Shown here: positions 7,270-16,964 of the stretch, piece by piece
How the letters are laid out: each line of letters starts with the position of its first letter
Position numbering within the stretch: the first letter of the stretch is position 1
Assembly (NCBI RefSeq): GCF_003076635.1
Contig: NZ_QDKG01000002.1
Span: 310,001-374,000 of the forward strand
Source of the DNA: Sphingobacterium corticibacter
GTDB lineage: Bacteria; Bacteroidota; Bacteroidia; Sphingobacteriales; Sphingobacteriaceae
DNA: 64,000 nucleotides
Direction: 5' to 3'
Made by a program: the position numbers and the translations under genes
Notes under the pieces: generated by a model
The model's input: only the letters and a program-made list of their open reading frames with translations
Told to the model about the DNA's origin: nothing
Databases searched by the model: none

Positions 7270-9720
7270 ATGCTGCGCACACTTACTTTCCTAATACTGT
7301 TAATAACGCATAGTTTCTCTTTTGGTCAAACCATTATCCCAAAAAATTCTTCCGAAATCAAAGCTGGACTAGAGAAGCTCAATGTGCTAGGTTCTGTACT
7401 TTACTTTGCCGCTCATCCAGATGATGAAAATACCAAATTGATTGCTTGGTTGTCCAACGAGAAGAAATATGAAACGGCTTATTTATCCTTAACCAGAGGT
7501 GATGGTGGTCAAAATCTCATTGGTACGGAGATGGGTATCGAACTTGGCCTGATCCGCACACAAGAATTACTGGCCGCTCGACGTATCGATGGTGGCAATC
7601 AATATTTCAGCTCTGCGTATGACTTTGGATTTTCCAAAACCTTTGAAGAAACGTTTGCTTTTTGGAATAAGGAAGAGACGCTGCGGGAGAGCGTTTGGCT
7701 GATCCGCAAGTTGCGTCCAGATGTGATCATCACCCGGTTTCCGCCAGATCCACGCGGTGGCCACGGCCATCATCAGGCATCTGCCATTCTTGCGCATGAA
7801 GCGTTTATTGCGGCAGCGGATCCAAAACGCTTCCCAGAACAGCTGGACGAGTTGGATGTCTGGCAAGCGAAACGCTTGCTGTGGAATACGGCAAACTTTG
7901 GTGGACAGAATAATACATCGGACGATCAATTAAAGATTGAAACGGGCGACTTCAATACGTTACTAGGCGCTTCCTACGGCGAAGTATCGGCAATCAGCCG
8001 TTCGCAACACAAGAGCCAAGGTTTTGGCTCGGCATCGTCGCGCGGACAAAGCATTGAGTATTTTGAACATGTAGCTGGTGATCCAGCAAAGCAAACCTTA
8101 TTCGATGGCGTCACGACAGATTGGTCACGCGTAGCGAACGCTGGATCAATCGCGCAGCACATTGCCGAGCTGAATAAGAACTTCGACATGAAAGCTCCAC
8201 AAAAATCCGTACCGGCATTAATTGCGTTGCATAAAAGCCTGCAAAATATAGCAGACAAGCATTGGCGCGCCGTAAAAACGCAAGAGATAGAGGAACTGAT
8301 CTTGGCCTGTGCTGGCTTTTATGTGGACAATTATACCTTAAAACCAGTTGGCATCGTGGGCGAATCGGTGGAGGTGTCTCAAGAAATCATTGTTCGCAAT
8401 CCAAATATCGTCGCCAGCGTTGAGCGCATTGGCACGCAATCGATTCGTCAAACGCTCGAAAATAATAAGACTTTCCGTCATCAATATCAAATCACAGCGC
8501 CAGCCATTACGCAACCATTTTGGTTACGTAAGCCGTATACGTTGGGTAAATTTGATGTGGAAGAAGTTGATTTCGGCGCAGCCGAAAGTAGCGATCGCCC
8601 ACAGACGGAGATTGTGGTTACGATTGATGGTCTTCCCATCACGATCCATCAGCCGATCTCACATCGTTATGTAGATCCAGTTCGTGGAGAAATCCACAAT
8701 CCGCTACATATCTTGCCACAGATCACGGCTTCGGCAGTGCAAAGTGCCCTCCTATTAACGGATAAGGAACAGTCGCAGAAAATAGCAGTCACCTTTACAC
8801 GGCATGATGATCGTGATCAAGCCCAGATTACCGTAAACGCACCAACGGGCATTCAAATATCTCCTTCTACAGTCGTTTTGAGTTTTGGCCAAGCCAAATC
8901 CATCACGCAATCTTTTGAAGTAAAAGCCGCCGCAGGCGGACCTGCTAAAGCATCCGAAGCGTCGGCTGAAGACATTAGCTTTAGCATAGGAAAGGATACG
9001 ATTCGTCAGTATCGATTGATCGAATACAATCACATTCCATCGCAGGCTTGGTTTCCTAAATTGGCCATCAAAGCGGAAAAAATAGATTTGAAGATTCCGG
9101 TGAAACGCGTAGCGTATGTAACTGGAGCAGGCGATCGCGTGCCGGAATCATTGCGCGCTGTTGGTATGGTGGTCGATGTAATTCGTCCGCAAGAAATCTC
9201 GACGGTGAGCGCGGCCCAATACGACGCGTTAATCGTAGGCATTCGTGCTTACAATGTGTATGCTAACCTTACCGAATATACACCGGCATTGTTGCGCTAT
9301 GCGGAAGCGGGCGGAACGGTATTGGTGCAATATCAAGTAAATTCCGGCGTAGCCGGAAAAGATATCGGGCCTTATCCTTTCCAAGTAACTCGCGCAAGGG
9401 TAACAGAGGAAGATGCTGACGTAAAATTTCTTTTACCAAACGACCTTTCTTTGCAAAAACCGAACAGCATTACTGAGGCGGATTTTGCGGGTTGGATACA
9501 AGAACGCGGATTATATTTTGTTGAAAATACGGATGCCACGTACCGCAAACCGCTATCCATGCACGATAAAAATGAAACTGCGCACGACGGCGCTCTAATC
9601 ATCGCTCGGTATGGAAAAGGCAAATTTGTGTACACATCCTTGGCCTTTTTTAGGCAATTGCCCGCTGGAGTTCCGGGAGCTTACAGATTATTTGTAAATT
9701 TACTGGCAAAAGAAGAATAA
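7270..9720 (+). CDS. Secreted PIG-L family deacetylase with C-terminal glutaminase-like domain
   Basis: 816 residues from the ATG at 7270. The frame stays open to a TTG at 7237, but that lies inside a hairpin; the ATG gives a clean signal peptide (MLRTLTFLILLITHSFSFGQ). The PIG-L/LmbE zinc motif AHPDDE is at 48-53, with a further metal-site HGHHQAS at about 165. PIG-L enzymes remove N-acetyl groups from amino sugars. The middle is beta-rich, and the last ~200 residues (AYVTGAGDRVPESLRAVG...) look like a class I glutamine-amidotransferase-like fold. The next three genes form an operon with a symporter, suggesting periplasmic deacetylation followed by uptake. Substrate unknown. Confidence 0.88.
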   Translation: MLRTLTFLILLITHSFSFGQTIIPKNSSEIKAGLEKLNVLGSVLYFAAHPDDENTKLIAWLSNEKKYETAYLSLTRGDGGQNLIGTEMGIELGLIRTQELLAARRIDGGNQYFSSAYDFGFSKTFEETFAFWNKEETLRESVWLIRKLRPDVIITRFPPDPRGGHGHHQASAILAHEAFIAAADPKRFPEQLDELDVWQAKRLLWNTANFGGQNNTSDDQLKIETGDFNTLLGASYGEVSAISRSQHKSQGFGSASSRGQSIEYFEHVAGDPAKQTLFDGVTTDWSRVANAGSIAQHIAELNKNFDMKAPQKSVPALIALHKSLQNIADKHWRAVKTQEIEELILACAGFYVDNYTLKPVGIVGESVEVSQEIIVRNPNIVASVERIGTQSIRQTLENNKTFRHQYQITAPAITQPFWLRKPYTLGKFDVEEVDFGAAESSDRPQTEIVVTIDGLPITIHQPISHRYVDPVRGEIHNPLHILPQITASAVQSALLLTDKEQSQKIAVTFTRHDDRDQAQITVNAPTGIQISPSTVVLSFGQAKSITQSFEVKAAAGGPAKASEASAEDISFSIGKDTIRQYRLIEYNHIPSQAWFPKLAIKAEKIDLKIPVKRVAYVTGAGDRVPESLRAVGMVVDVIRPQEISTVSAAQYDALIVGIRAYNVYANLTEYTPALLRYAEAGGTVLVQYQVNSGVAGKDIGPYPFQVTRARVTEEDADVKFLLPNDLSLQKPNSITEADFAGWIQERGLYFVENTDATYRKPLSMHDKNETAHDGALIIARYGKGKFVYTSLAFFRQLPAGVPGAYRLFVNLLAKEE

Positions 9721-9740
9721 ATACAACGCATAACATTGAT

Positions 9741-9932
9741 ATGGAAAATACTAAAAACGAAAAAGCAACTTTGCACAATTCTCTTTACCTAATCGGTGCT
9801 GTCATGGGTGCCATCATTGCATTTGTATCGTCAGGAGCAACTTTGAGCTTAGTGACAGGAGCAATCGGCGGATTGATTTTCGCAAGCATCTTTGTGAAAT
9901 TTGTTATCCCGCACAAGCCTAGTGATAGATAA
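9741..9932 (+). CDS. Small two-helix membrane protein
   Basis: 63 residues: a polar N-terminus, then two hydrophobic segments (LYLIGAVMGAIIAFV and LVTGAIGGLIFASIFVKFVI) and a basic tail. No family recognised. It begins 20 bases after the deacetylase gene and its end overlaps the following 39-residue frame by 11 bases, so it belongs to the deacetylase-symporter operon. A structural or accessory role in the inner membrane is inference. Confidence 0.65.
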   Translation: MENTKNEKATLHNSLYLIGAVMGAIIAFVSSGATLSLVTGAIGGLIFASIFVKFVIPHKPSDR

Positions 9933-10041
9933 GGGACTACCTTCCTTTATCGGTAGCTGGCGACGATTTTATTGGCTAGTTGCGCTGTGGCTCGTAGTCA
10001 ATATTGCATTGATGTACTGGTTTACAAAATATTTTGAATGA
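9922..10041 (+). CDS. 39-residue single-helix microprotein before the symporter
   Basis: A GTG at 9922 opens a 39-codon frame with a basic cytosolic start (IDKGLPSFIGSWRRFYW) and one transmembrane helix (LVALWLVVNIALMYWF). It overlaps the preceding gene by 11 bases, and its stop overlaps the symporter start as ATGA (10038-10041). This tight coupling on both sides argues that it is translated. The layout recalls the small subunit (DUF4212) that precedes some sodium/solute symporters, but this one is much shorter and I do not claim homology. Confidence 0.6.
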   Translation: MIDKGLPSFIGSWRRFYWLVALWLVVNIALMYWFTKYFE

Positions 10042-11738
10042 GCGCTCTCGATTGGATAGTGCTCATTCTCACGTTGCTGGGTATCGTAACGTATGGAATC
10101 TACAAAAGTCGTAATGTTCAAAACATTGACGGCTACATGCTGGGCGATCGGGAATTGCCTTGGTACAATGTAGGTTTTTCGGTCATGGCCACACAAGCCA
10201 GTGCCATCACATTCCTATCCGCTCCAGGCTTGGCGTATACCTCAGGCATGAGCTTCGTACAATTCTATTTCGGCCTTCCTTTGGCCATGATTGTATTGTG
10301 CATCACCTTTGTACCGATCTTCCACCGGCTCAAAGTATATACGGCTTACGAATTCTTAGAAAAGCGTTTTGATGTGAATACGCGTGTGCTTACCGCGATC
10401 CTCTTCCTGATTCAGCGCGGTATCTCTACTGGCATAACGATCTTTGCTCCTGCCGTTATTTTATCCACTATTTTCGAGATTGACCTTACTTCAACCACTT
10501 TAGGGATCGGTATCATGGTGATCTCCTATACGGTGTATGGTGGCACAAAGGCGGTTTCCTATACGCAGTTGCTCCAAATGTCCATTATCTTTGGCGGTTT
10601 GCTATTGGCAGGCGTTTTAGTAGTGCATTTCTTGCCCGAAGAAATAGGTTTTTCAGAAGCACTACACATTGCCGGGAAATCCGGCAAAACCAACGCGATT
10701 GATTTCAGCTTTGATTTGAATAACCAATATACGGTATGGACCGGATTGATTGGTGGGTTCTTTTTGCAGCTATCTTATTTCGGCACGGACCAAAGTCAAG
10801 TCGGCCGCTATCTTACCGGATCTTCCGTACGCGAAAGCCGCATGGGATTGTTGATGAATGGCGTTTTGAAAATACCTATGCAGTTCTGCATCCTTTTGAT
10901 TGGCGTATTGGTATTCGCCTATTATCAGTACAACACACCGCCGCTTTTCTTCAATCAGGCGGAGGCCAAAAAACTGGAAAATAGTAGCTATTCTGCCCAA
11001 TACCAATCATTGATCACAAAACACGAGCAAACAAAAGCCGCCAAGGCTGCAGATGTCGAGGGATTAATAAAAGCGATGCAAGCCGACGATAAGCGGGCGG
11101 AAGAAGACTTTACTACAGCGCTGGCTACACACAATCAATCGACCGATTCGCTTCGCGCACAAATGATCGATTTGCTACAGCAAAATGATGCGGCAGCAGA
11201 TACCAATGACAATAACTACATATTCTTATCTTTCGTTAGCGATGTATTTCCGAAAGGTCTGGTTGGCTTACTCATTGCGATTATCTTCCTAGCTTCTATG
11301 GGAGCGACAGCAAGTGCTATCAACTCCCTCTCGTCTACCACGGTAATCGATATTATTAAGCGATTCGTTCGCAAAACAGGCGATGATAAAACCTATTTAC
11401 GCATTTCTCGATTCACGACGCTGTTTTGGGGAATTTTCACCGTGATTATTGCTTTGTATGCCAACCGGGTTGGCAACCTATTGGAAGCGGTGAATATTCT
11501 TGGTTCCCTCTTTTACGGAACCATACTCGGTATTTTTTTGGTCGCATTTTACCTCCAGAAAATTGGCGGAAAGGCGGTTTTTATTGCCGCTCTGCTTACC
11601 GAAGCCCTGATCATCTACATTTGGCAACAAGATGTGATTGCCTTCTTGTGGCTCAATTTGATTGGTTGTATCGGCGTGATTGTGATCGGTTATATCATCC
11701 AACTATTCTTGCCAGTACATAAAAGCATCGCGAAATAG
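10038..11738 (+). CDS. Sodium/solute symporter (SSS family)
   Basis: 566 residues with about 13 predicted transmembrane segments. The SSS family imports sugars, amino acids or other small solutes with sodium. Family features include the N-terminal SRNVQNIDGYMLGDRELPWY, the segment SVMATQASAITFLSAPG and the TM8 region LASMGATASAINSLSSTTV, which corresponds to the Na2 site. An unusual ~90-residue hydrophilic, coiled-coil-like insertion (about 310-400) sits between two membrane segments. It is coupled by ATGA overlap to the microprotein and is last in the deacetylase operon; an amino-sugar substrate is inferred from that context only. Confidence 0.9.
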   Translation: MSALDWIVLILTLLGIVTYGIYKSRNVQNIDGYMLGDRELPWYNVGFSVMATQASAITFLSAPGLAYTSGMSFVQFYFGLPLAMIVLCITFVPIFHRLKVYTAYEFLEKRFDVNTRVLTAILFLIQRGISTGITIFAPAVILSTIFEIDLTSTTLGIGIMVISYTVYGGTKAVSYTQLLQMSIIFGGLLLAGVLVVHFLPEEIGFSEALHIAGKSGKTNAIDFSFDLNNQYTVWTGLIGGFFLQLSYFGTDQSQVGRYLTGSSVRESRMGLLMNGVLKIPMQFCILLIGVLVFAYYQYNTPPLFFNQAEAKKLENSSYSAQYQSLITKHEQTKAAKAADVEGLIKAMQADDKRAEEDFTTALATHNQSTDSLRAQMIDLLQQNDAAADTNDNNYIFLSFVSDVFPKGLVGLLIAIIFLASMGATASAINSLSSTTVIDIIKRFVRKTGDDKTYLRISRFTTLFWGIFTVIIALYANRVGNLLEAVNILGSLFYGTILGIFLVAFYLQKIGGKAVFIAALLTEALIIYIWQQDVIAFLWLNLIGCIGVIVIGYIIQLFLPVHKSIAK

Positions 11739-11755
11739 GCAACTAAGGGCTTTCT

Positions 11756-12343
11756 TTACACATCACCTTTGTCCAGCCATTTCGGCACATTAGGCGCTTC
11801 GTAGTTATTCATTTTCTCTAGGAGATCCGCAATATTATCCGATACGAGCAACATATCTCTATTTTCTGGTTTGAGCAATCCTGCTACTACCATTTGGTCG
11901 ATAAATGTAATGAGGTGATCATAGAACCCATTGACATTCAAGATGCCAACAGGCTTGCTGTGCAGTCCGAGCTGCGCCCAAGTGATCATCTCAAAAAGTT
12001 CTTCTAAGGTACCAAATCCACCCGGCAGAGCGATGACTCCTTCGCAGAGCGTGCTCATTTTCATTTTGCGCTCGTGCATCGTTTCGACCACGATCAATTC
12101 TGTCAAACCATGATGACCTACTTCTTTCGCGTCCAGAAATTCGGGAATCACACCGATCGCTGTTCCATTGGAATCCAATGCTGCATCTGCGACAGCGCCC
12201 ATCAATCCAACTTTGCCACCGCCGTATACCAATGTGATTTCGGCATGCTCCAAATGTGCACCAACTTGGCGCGCGCTCTCCATCCACACCCCATCAAAAC
12301 CGGGACTGGAAGCACAAAAAATTACAACACTCTTTATATTCAT
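11756..12343 (-). CDS. LOG family protein (cytokinin riboside 5'-monophosphate phosphoribohydrolase-like)
   Basis: 195 residues, the family's typical size. LOG proteins (often misnamed lysine decarboxylase) cleave the N-glycosidic bond of nucleotide monophosphates. Visible motifs are GGG at 41-43 in VYGGGKVGLMG and PGGFGTLEE at 107-115, the diagnostic nucleotide-binding and catalytic sequence. A -7 element TATCTTTG (12348-12355) ends four bases before the ATG, so the mRNA may be leaderless. It converges with the symporter gene. Confidence 0.92.
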   Translation of the reverse strand: MNIKSVVIFCASSPGFDGVWMESARQVGAHLEHAEITLVYGGGKVGLMGAVADAALDSNGTAIGVIPEFLDAKEVGHHGLTELIVVETMHERKMKMSTLCEGVIALPGGFGTLEELFEMITWAQLGLHSKPVGILNVNGFYDHLITFIDQMVVAGLLKPENRDMLLVSDNIADLLEKMNNYEAPNVPKWLDKGDV

Positions 12344-12347
12344 AACT

Positions 12348-12355
12348 CAAAGATA
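12348..12355 (-). promoter_or_regulatory. -7 element of the LOG gene
   Basis: TATCTTTG on the minus strand fits TAnnTTTG and is followed by AGTT and the start codon, leaving almost no 5' leader. Confidence 0.55.
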
Positions 12356-12374
12356 GGTCTTTTTCGAAAGCCTA

Positions 12375-12418
12375 AAAACCAGAAATCCTCCCTTTTGCAA
12401 AGGAGGATTTCTGGTTTT
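12375..12418. terminator. Bidirectional-type terminator after the outer-membrane receptor gene
   Basis: A nearly 20-base perfect stem (AAACCAGAAATCCTCCCTTT and its complement) closes on TGC, with A/T flanks on both sides. It lies 20 bases past the stop of the receptor gene and upstream of LOG. Confidence 0.85.
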
Positions 12419-12437
12419 GTAGACGACTTATTTGCGC

Positions 12438-14855
12438 CTATTGTGCGCGATCTCTTTCTTCATTGCCGCTATCAGACTTACGAACACTCTGTTTCAGATT
12501 GCCGAAACGGAATGTGTACGTTAAACGTACGGTCTGACTATCATTGTACTGGCGGATATCAGTAAGGAATGCACCAAAGTTCGTACTGATGTTGTTTCGA
12601 CTCGTACGAAAGATATCTGTCGCTGCCAATTTCAAGGTGCTGCGTGGATCTTTGAAGGTATAATTCACGCCCACATCCAGATTCCAGCGACTGTGGATTT
12701 TGTAGATGTTGTATACGAATGGCGACGTGTACGCCAATGATGTTTCTGCCGAGAATGATTTATTGATCTTGAAGTTGTTCATGTTGTTCAACTGAAACAT
12801 AAATCCACCTTGATCTACGAACGAGCCTGCAATCGGACCTTTGAAGTACATATGCACCAAAGTCATATTGTTATTGATACTCCAGAAGTTACCCACTTTA
12901 TATGGCGTATTGATATTCAAATAACTGTTCACTTGACGGCCCAAATTCTCGCGAATTACCCAAGATCTTTTTGTTTCTTCATCTTGCCCCATACTTTCAG
13001 TAATCGCATCGTTCGTGATATCGCTACCTAAGGTGAAATTGAACATCTGCATCCACGTGTAGTTTAACGAGAAGCCATGAGTGTACTGCGGCTGCAAAAA
13101 TGGATTGCCGCGCATAAAGGTAAATCGATCGATGAAGTATTCGAATGGATTAAGATATCTATAATTTGGTCTTGAAATCTTCTTGGCGTAACTCAAGGAT
13201 ATGATATTATTCTCATTCAACGTGCGTGTGATACTGGCAGAAGGGAATAGGTCAAAATAACGACGTTTCACATTGCTTTCCATCGTGCGCGATTCTCCAT
13301 TCGACAGCGTCAACTCCCCTCTCAACCCTGCTTTGATAGACCATTTGTTGATCTCTCTACTGTAGTCCGCGTAGGCCGCAGCTACTTGCTCGGTATAAAT
13401 AAAATGATTGGGACGACCGGCAAATTCCTGCCATACGCCGTTGACAATGTGATCAAACTGCATATTATTGTCCGAACGGACATTACTGTATTTCAGCCCC
13501 GTTTCGAACTTATCCTTATTCTTAAATGGCTTGCTATAATCTATTCGCCCCACATAGATATTAATATCTACCGGCATCGCACTACGCTCAAACTCTGGAT
13601 CATACAGCAAGGAGCCTTGCGCATCACGCATCAAATACTCATAGTTAATGGTATTGGTATTTCTAAAACGCGTCAAATCCGCATCCACAACAAGCTTACC
13701 GCCAGAAGTATCGGTCAAAAAGGTATTGTTTAAGTTGAGAGAATAGCGATTGAAACCAGCGCGCCCAAAGGTATTAGAATTTAGCATGGAATCGATTGGT
13801 CCACTTGGGCGACTCATGTTGGTAAAACTGACATTATCCTCTTCCTCAAAGGAATTATTGGCAGAAAATTGCGCGAGAAAGGTGTTTCTTTCAGAGGTTT
13901 TTTGCTCGATTCCAAATCGGTAGGTATGTGTCTTATCCGTCTGAAACAAATCGGATGTCTGATCGAAGGCCGTAGGTTCCTCCTCACCAACCACGCGATA
14001 AATATCCAAATCAAACTTTCGCTTATTCTGCATATAAGAGTACGTACCGAACAGTGTAGTATTATTTTTCTTGTAGTTCAAACTTGCCGAGGTATTACCG
14101 CGTGCATAATTCCCTTGCGCTAAACTTCCGATCAACGTACCATTAAAACCTTCGATTTTATTCTTTTTCAACACGATGTTGATACTACCGGATGAACCTT
14201 CCGCATCGTCTTTGGCGCTGCGCGTAGTAGCTACTTCAATATTCTTGATCTGTCCGCCGTCCATCGATTTCAGAAACGAGGCCAGTTGCTCACCCGTCAT
14301 AAATGTTTGGCGGCCATCAATCGTTACATTAATACCTTCTCGACCCATTAACAGAATGTTTTCATCTTTATCGATGGTCACTCCTGGTGCACGTTGCAAT
14401 ACTTCTAATGCATTGTTTCCAGCAGCCAACGTGGAGTTTTCGACATCCATCACGAGTTTGCCATTGCTACTTCTAATCAAAGGTTGCTGTCCGGTAACTG
14501 CTACAGCTTCGATCGTTTGGCTTTGTGTCGTTAGTACAAAAGCGGGCATTTCTAACGTCTTTCCTGCAAATTCAAAAGGTGCAGATTGTGAAGAAGCATA
14601 GCCAATAGAGCCAACTTCTAAGTAATAATTTCCATTAGGCACGTAGCTGAGGGTATAATGTCCTTTTGCATCCGTTAGTGCGGATTTCAACAAAACCTTC
14701 GAGCTGCTGGTCATCAAATAAACCGTTGCTCCTTCTAGTGGTTCTTTCTGTTCATTGTGTACTGAACCCTGAATATGCACGGTTGCCTGCTGGGCAAAAG
14801 CTAGATTCGTTAGGGCAATAGTCGTCCAGGCAACTATAAATAGTATTCTAATCAT
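12438..14855 (-). CDS. TonB-dependent receptor-like outer-membrane beta-barrel protein
   Basis: 805 residues. A signal peptide (cleaved after LAFAQ) is followed by a carboxypeptidase-regulatory-like beta-sandwich (about 27-100, HIQGSVHNEQKEPLEGATVY), a plug domain (about 125-240, with GREGINVTIDGRQTF and a SSGSINIVLKK block) and a long barrel that ends near FRFGN. This is the OMP_b-brl_3 architecture typical of Bacteroidota; such proteins move nutrients or act with folding partners, and the ligand cannot be predicted. No TonB-box partner or regulator is adjacent. The gene is monocistronic with its own terminator. Confidence 0.88.
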   Translation of the reverse strand: MIRILFIVAWTTIALTNLAFAQQATVHIQGSVHNEQKEPLEGATVYLMTSSSKVLLKSALTDAKGHYTLSYVPNGNYYLEVGSIGYASSQSAPFEFAGKTLEMPAFVLTTQSQTIEAVAVTGQQPLIRSSNGKLVMDVENSTLAAGNNALEVLQRAPGVTIDKDENILLMGREGINVTIDGRQTFMTGEQLASFLKSMDGGQIKNIEVATTRSAKDDAEGSSGSINIVLKKNKIEGFNGTLIGSLAQGNYARGNTSASLNYKKNNTTLFGTYSYMQNKRKFDLDIYRVVGEEEPTAFDQTSDLFQTDKTHTYRFGIEQKTSERNTFLAQFSANNSFEEEDNVSFTNMSRPSGPIDSMLNSNTFGRAGFNRYSLNLNNTFLTDTSGGKLVVDADLTRFRNTNTINYEYLMRDAQGSLLYDPEFERSAMPVDINIYVGRIDYSKPFKNKDKFETGLKYSNVRSDNNMQFDHIVNGVWQEFAGRPNHFIYTEQVAAAYADYSREINKWSIKAGLRGELTLSNGESRTMESNVKRRYFDLFPSASITRTLNENNIISLSYAKKISRPNYRYLNPFEYFIDRFTFMRGNPFLQPQYTHGFSLNYTWMQMFNFTLGSDITNDAITESMGQDEETKRSWVIRENLGRQVNSYLNINTPYKVGNFWSINNNMTLVHMYFKGPIAGSFVDQGGFMFQLNNMNNFKINKSFSAETSLAYTSPFVYNIYKIHSRWNLDVGVNYTFKDPRSTLKLAATDIFRTSRNNISTNFGAFLTDIRQYNDSQTVRLTYTFRFGNLKQSVRKSDSGNEERDRAQ

Positions 14856-14902
14856 TGGTTGGTAGTATGAAATAAGTTTTTTTTCTAAGTGTTAGACGCC
14901 AA

Positions 14903-16543
14903 CTAGGACTCCGATGTTACATCTTCTTCCGCATTTTTTTCATCTTCATCCTTATCTGGATCGGCGGTAGCACATTTCAACCCATTTTTCGTCATGATCC
15001 ACTCGGTAGATTTATGGTTGATGTTTGGATAACAATCGTGTATCCATACGCTATTTCTCACACGGTGATCCATATTATTCATAATGGTCACTTTCGTGCC
15101 GATTGGCAAGAACACACTCACATCGATACGCTGATCACGATACAATTTCTTTTTTGAGCTAAACAAGAAGTGGCTGTCAAACACAAGATTAGATCCATCT
15201 TGTTTCATCTGATAAGCGATATCAGATGCATTATCCGAAGCTTGCTTAAAAGTGCGACCTTTTGCGGTATAGTTGTATTGTATAAAGGGTTTTTCTAATG
15301 AATCCAACGATTCAATGCGAATACTTAAATCATCGCGAAGGCTAAATCCATCTTCAATCGCTTTTAATCGACCGTTGTCAAAATCCTCACTTGAAGCATC
15401 GATCACACGCACATCTTTCTCGGAGAATATATAGTTTGGAGCCGATCGCAAAGGTTTCTCCACTTTGATCGTGCTTGTCTCCCGGAAGTTTTGGGCAGTT
15501 GCCACACAGAAATAGATGATTGCAATGATCGACAAACCCCAGACAGTTAGTAAGGTAAGCGACGCATAATTGTTCATCTTTGGAGCTTTAAATAATATGC
15601 GAAGCAAAAGATAAAACAATGCCATGAACGGAATAAAGTTGGCTAGAAAACCAGCGAGCAATGCTACATAGGCATCTGAAGGGTCGAGCAATTCGAGTGG
15701 AGGGAAGTGCATATCAGTCTTGAAACCGATGAGATATAATCCACAGAAAATGAAGAAAATAAACAATCCTAACAAGGTAAGACCAACCGAAATCAGAAGA
15801 ATTATTCCGAAAAAACGACCAATAATCCGGAAAAACGAACCGATAAATGACTCGACAGAACGAGCACCACGACCGATGTACTCACGAGCGCCAGATAGCT
15901 GCCCCGACTGCTCATCCATCTCGTAGGATTTTTTGAAATTTTGCAAGTTCGGCGCCTCGCCACGCATGGCCATTTTATCTGCACGACTAACTGCTTTGGG
16001 CATAAAAATCCATAACACCACATATAGCATAGCACCAGATCCTGCAAATAAGAAGAAAGTCAAAAACATAACACGAACCCACTTCGGCTCAATGCCGAAA
16101 TAATGTCCCAAACCGCTACAAACACCACCTAAGATCTTGTCATCGGGATCTTTCATCAGTTTTTTGGCAAAATAGGACGGTTCCACTTTCGGCGCAGGCT
16201 CATCTGCGTCTACGGATGATGCACTCGGATCTGCAGCAGTTTCAGTCGTAGAAAATTCTTCCTCGTCACTAATTATACCTGCTTCAAAATCACTTACGCG
16301 TCCCATTTGGGCAATGACTTGATTGACATCATCAATACCAATCACTTCTTTCTTGCCAGAATGAATGCGCTCGGAAAACATCTCCGCAATGCGGTTCTCA
16401 ATATCTTCCAATATTTCTTTGCTATCTTCCGAGCGACCAAAATGTCGCTTGATGTCGATCATGTACGATCGTAATATTTCGTAAGCATCCTCCTCAATAT
16501 GGAACACGATGCTGTTTATGTTAATGATTATAGTCTTATTCAT
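14903..16543 (-). CDS. PspC-domain membrane protein
   Basis: 546 residues. The N-terminal ~90 residues are a cytosolic helical region (ILEDIENRIAEMFSERI...); residues about 130-190 form a PspC domain (DKILGGVCSGLGHYFGIEPKWVRV followed by a membrane helix). More membrane helices follow at about 235-350, and the C-terminal ~180 residues form a beta-rich soluble domain. PspC proteins sense envelope stress in other bacteria. The PadR gene just upstream on the same strand is a common Bacteroidota pairing and is the likely regulator. Confidence 0.87.
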   Translation of the reverse strand: MNKTIIININSIVFHIEEDAYEILRSYMIDIKRHFGRSEDSKEILEDIENRIAEMFSERIHSGKKEVIGIDDVNQVIAQMGRVSDFEAGIISDEEEFSTTETAADPSASSVDADEPAPKVEPSYFAKKLMKDPDDKILGGVCSGLGHYFGIEPKWVRVMFLTFFLFAGSGAMLYVVLWIFMPKAVSRADKMAMRGEAPNLQNFKKSYEMDEQSGQLSGAREYIGRGARSVESFIGSFFRIIGRFFGIILLISVGLTLLGLFIFFIFCGLYLIGFKTDMHFPPLELLDPSDAYVALLAGFLANFIPFMALFYLLLRILFKAPKMNNYASLTLLTVWGLSIIAIIYFCVATAQNFRETSTIKVEKPLRSAPNYIFSEKDVRVIDASSEDFDNGRLKAIEDGFSLRDDLSIRIESLDSLEKPFIQYNYTAKGRTFKQASDNASDIAYQMKQDGSNLVFDSHFLFSSKKKLYRDQRIDVSVFLPIGTKVTIMNNMDHRVRNSVWIHDCYPNINHKSTEWIMTKNGLKCATADPDKDEDEKNAEEDVTSES

Positions 16544-16576
16544 GGTTTTAGGGTTTTAATATTTTGTTGTTGTCAC

Positions 16577-16912
16577 TTAAATTGTTCGATTTTGCAATGA
16601 GATTTCTACGGCAAATAGCAGTTCCTTCCAAGTCACATCCAGCTTTTTGAGCACAGCCATACCTTCTTCGGTAATCTCATAATATTTGCGTGGCGGGCCA
16701 GAAGTGGATTCTTTCCAGTTGTAGCTCAAAAGTCCATTGTTTTTGAGCCTAGTCAGTAAAGGGTACAATGTACCTTCCACGATGAGCAACTCCGCTTTCT
16801 TCAACTCCGCAATTATATCTGATGCATAGATCTCATTCCGAGAAATAATCGAGAGAATACAGTATTCCAGTATTCCCTTTCGCATCTGTACTTGTGTGTT
16901 TTCAGCTACCAT
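16577..16912 (-). CDS. PadR family transcriptional regulator
   Basis: 111 residues from the ATG at 16912 (MVAENTQVQMRKGILEYCIL); an in-frame start 39 bases farther up would run through the promoter and operator and is less likely. Winged-helix signatures of PadR are clear: EYCILSIISRNEIYASDI, VEGTLYPLLTRLKNNGLL and a wing ending PPRKYYEITEEG. PadR proteins repress neighbouring genes until they bind a ligand. It precedes the PspC gene by 33 bases and probably autoregulates through the dyads just upstream. Confidence 0.92.
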   Translation of the reverse strand: MVAENTQVQMRKGILEYCILSIISRNEIYASDIIAELKKAELLIVEGTLYPLLTRLKNNGLLSYNWKESTSGPPRKYYEITEEGMAVLKKLDVTWKELLFAVEISLQNRTI

Positions 16913-16919
16913 AACAATA

Positions 16920-16964
16920 CAAAGATATATCTTTAAGACAGTACTTTGCAATACATAGTACTGT
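16920..16964. promoter_or_regulatory. PadR promoter with two operator-like dyads
   Basis: A perfect 14-base palindrome AAAGATATATCTTT (16921-16934) overlaps the minus-strand -7 element TATCTTTG (16920-16927). Immediately next to it is an 8-base inverted repeat, ACAGTACT (16938-16945) and AGTACTGT (16957-16964), with an 11-base spacer. Both would block RNA polymerase if bound, fitting autorepression by PadR. Confidence 0.55.

Noticed and set aside
12074..12565. 163-codon plus-strand frame across LOG and the receptor gene
   Set aside because: It runs antisense through two well-supported genes and the terminator between them.
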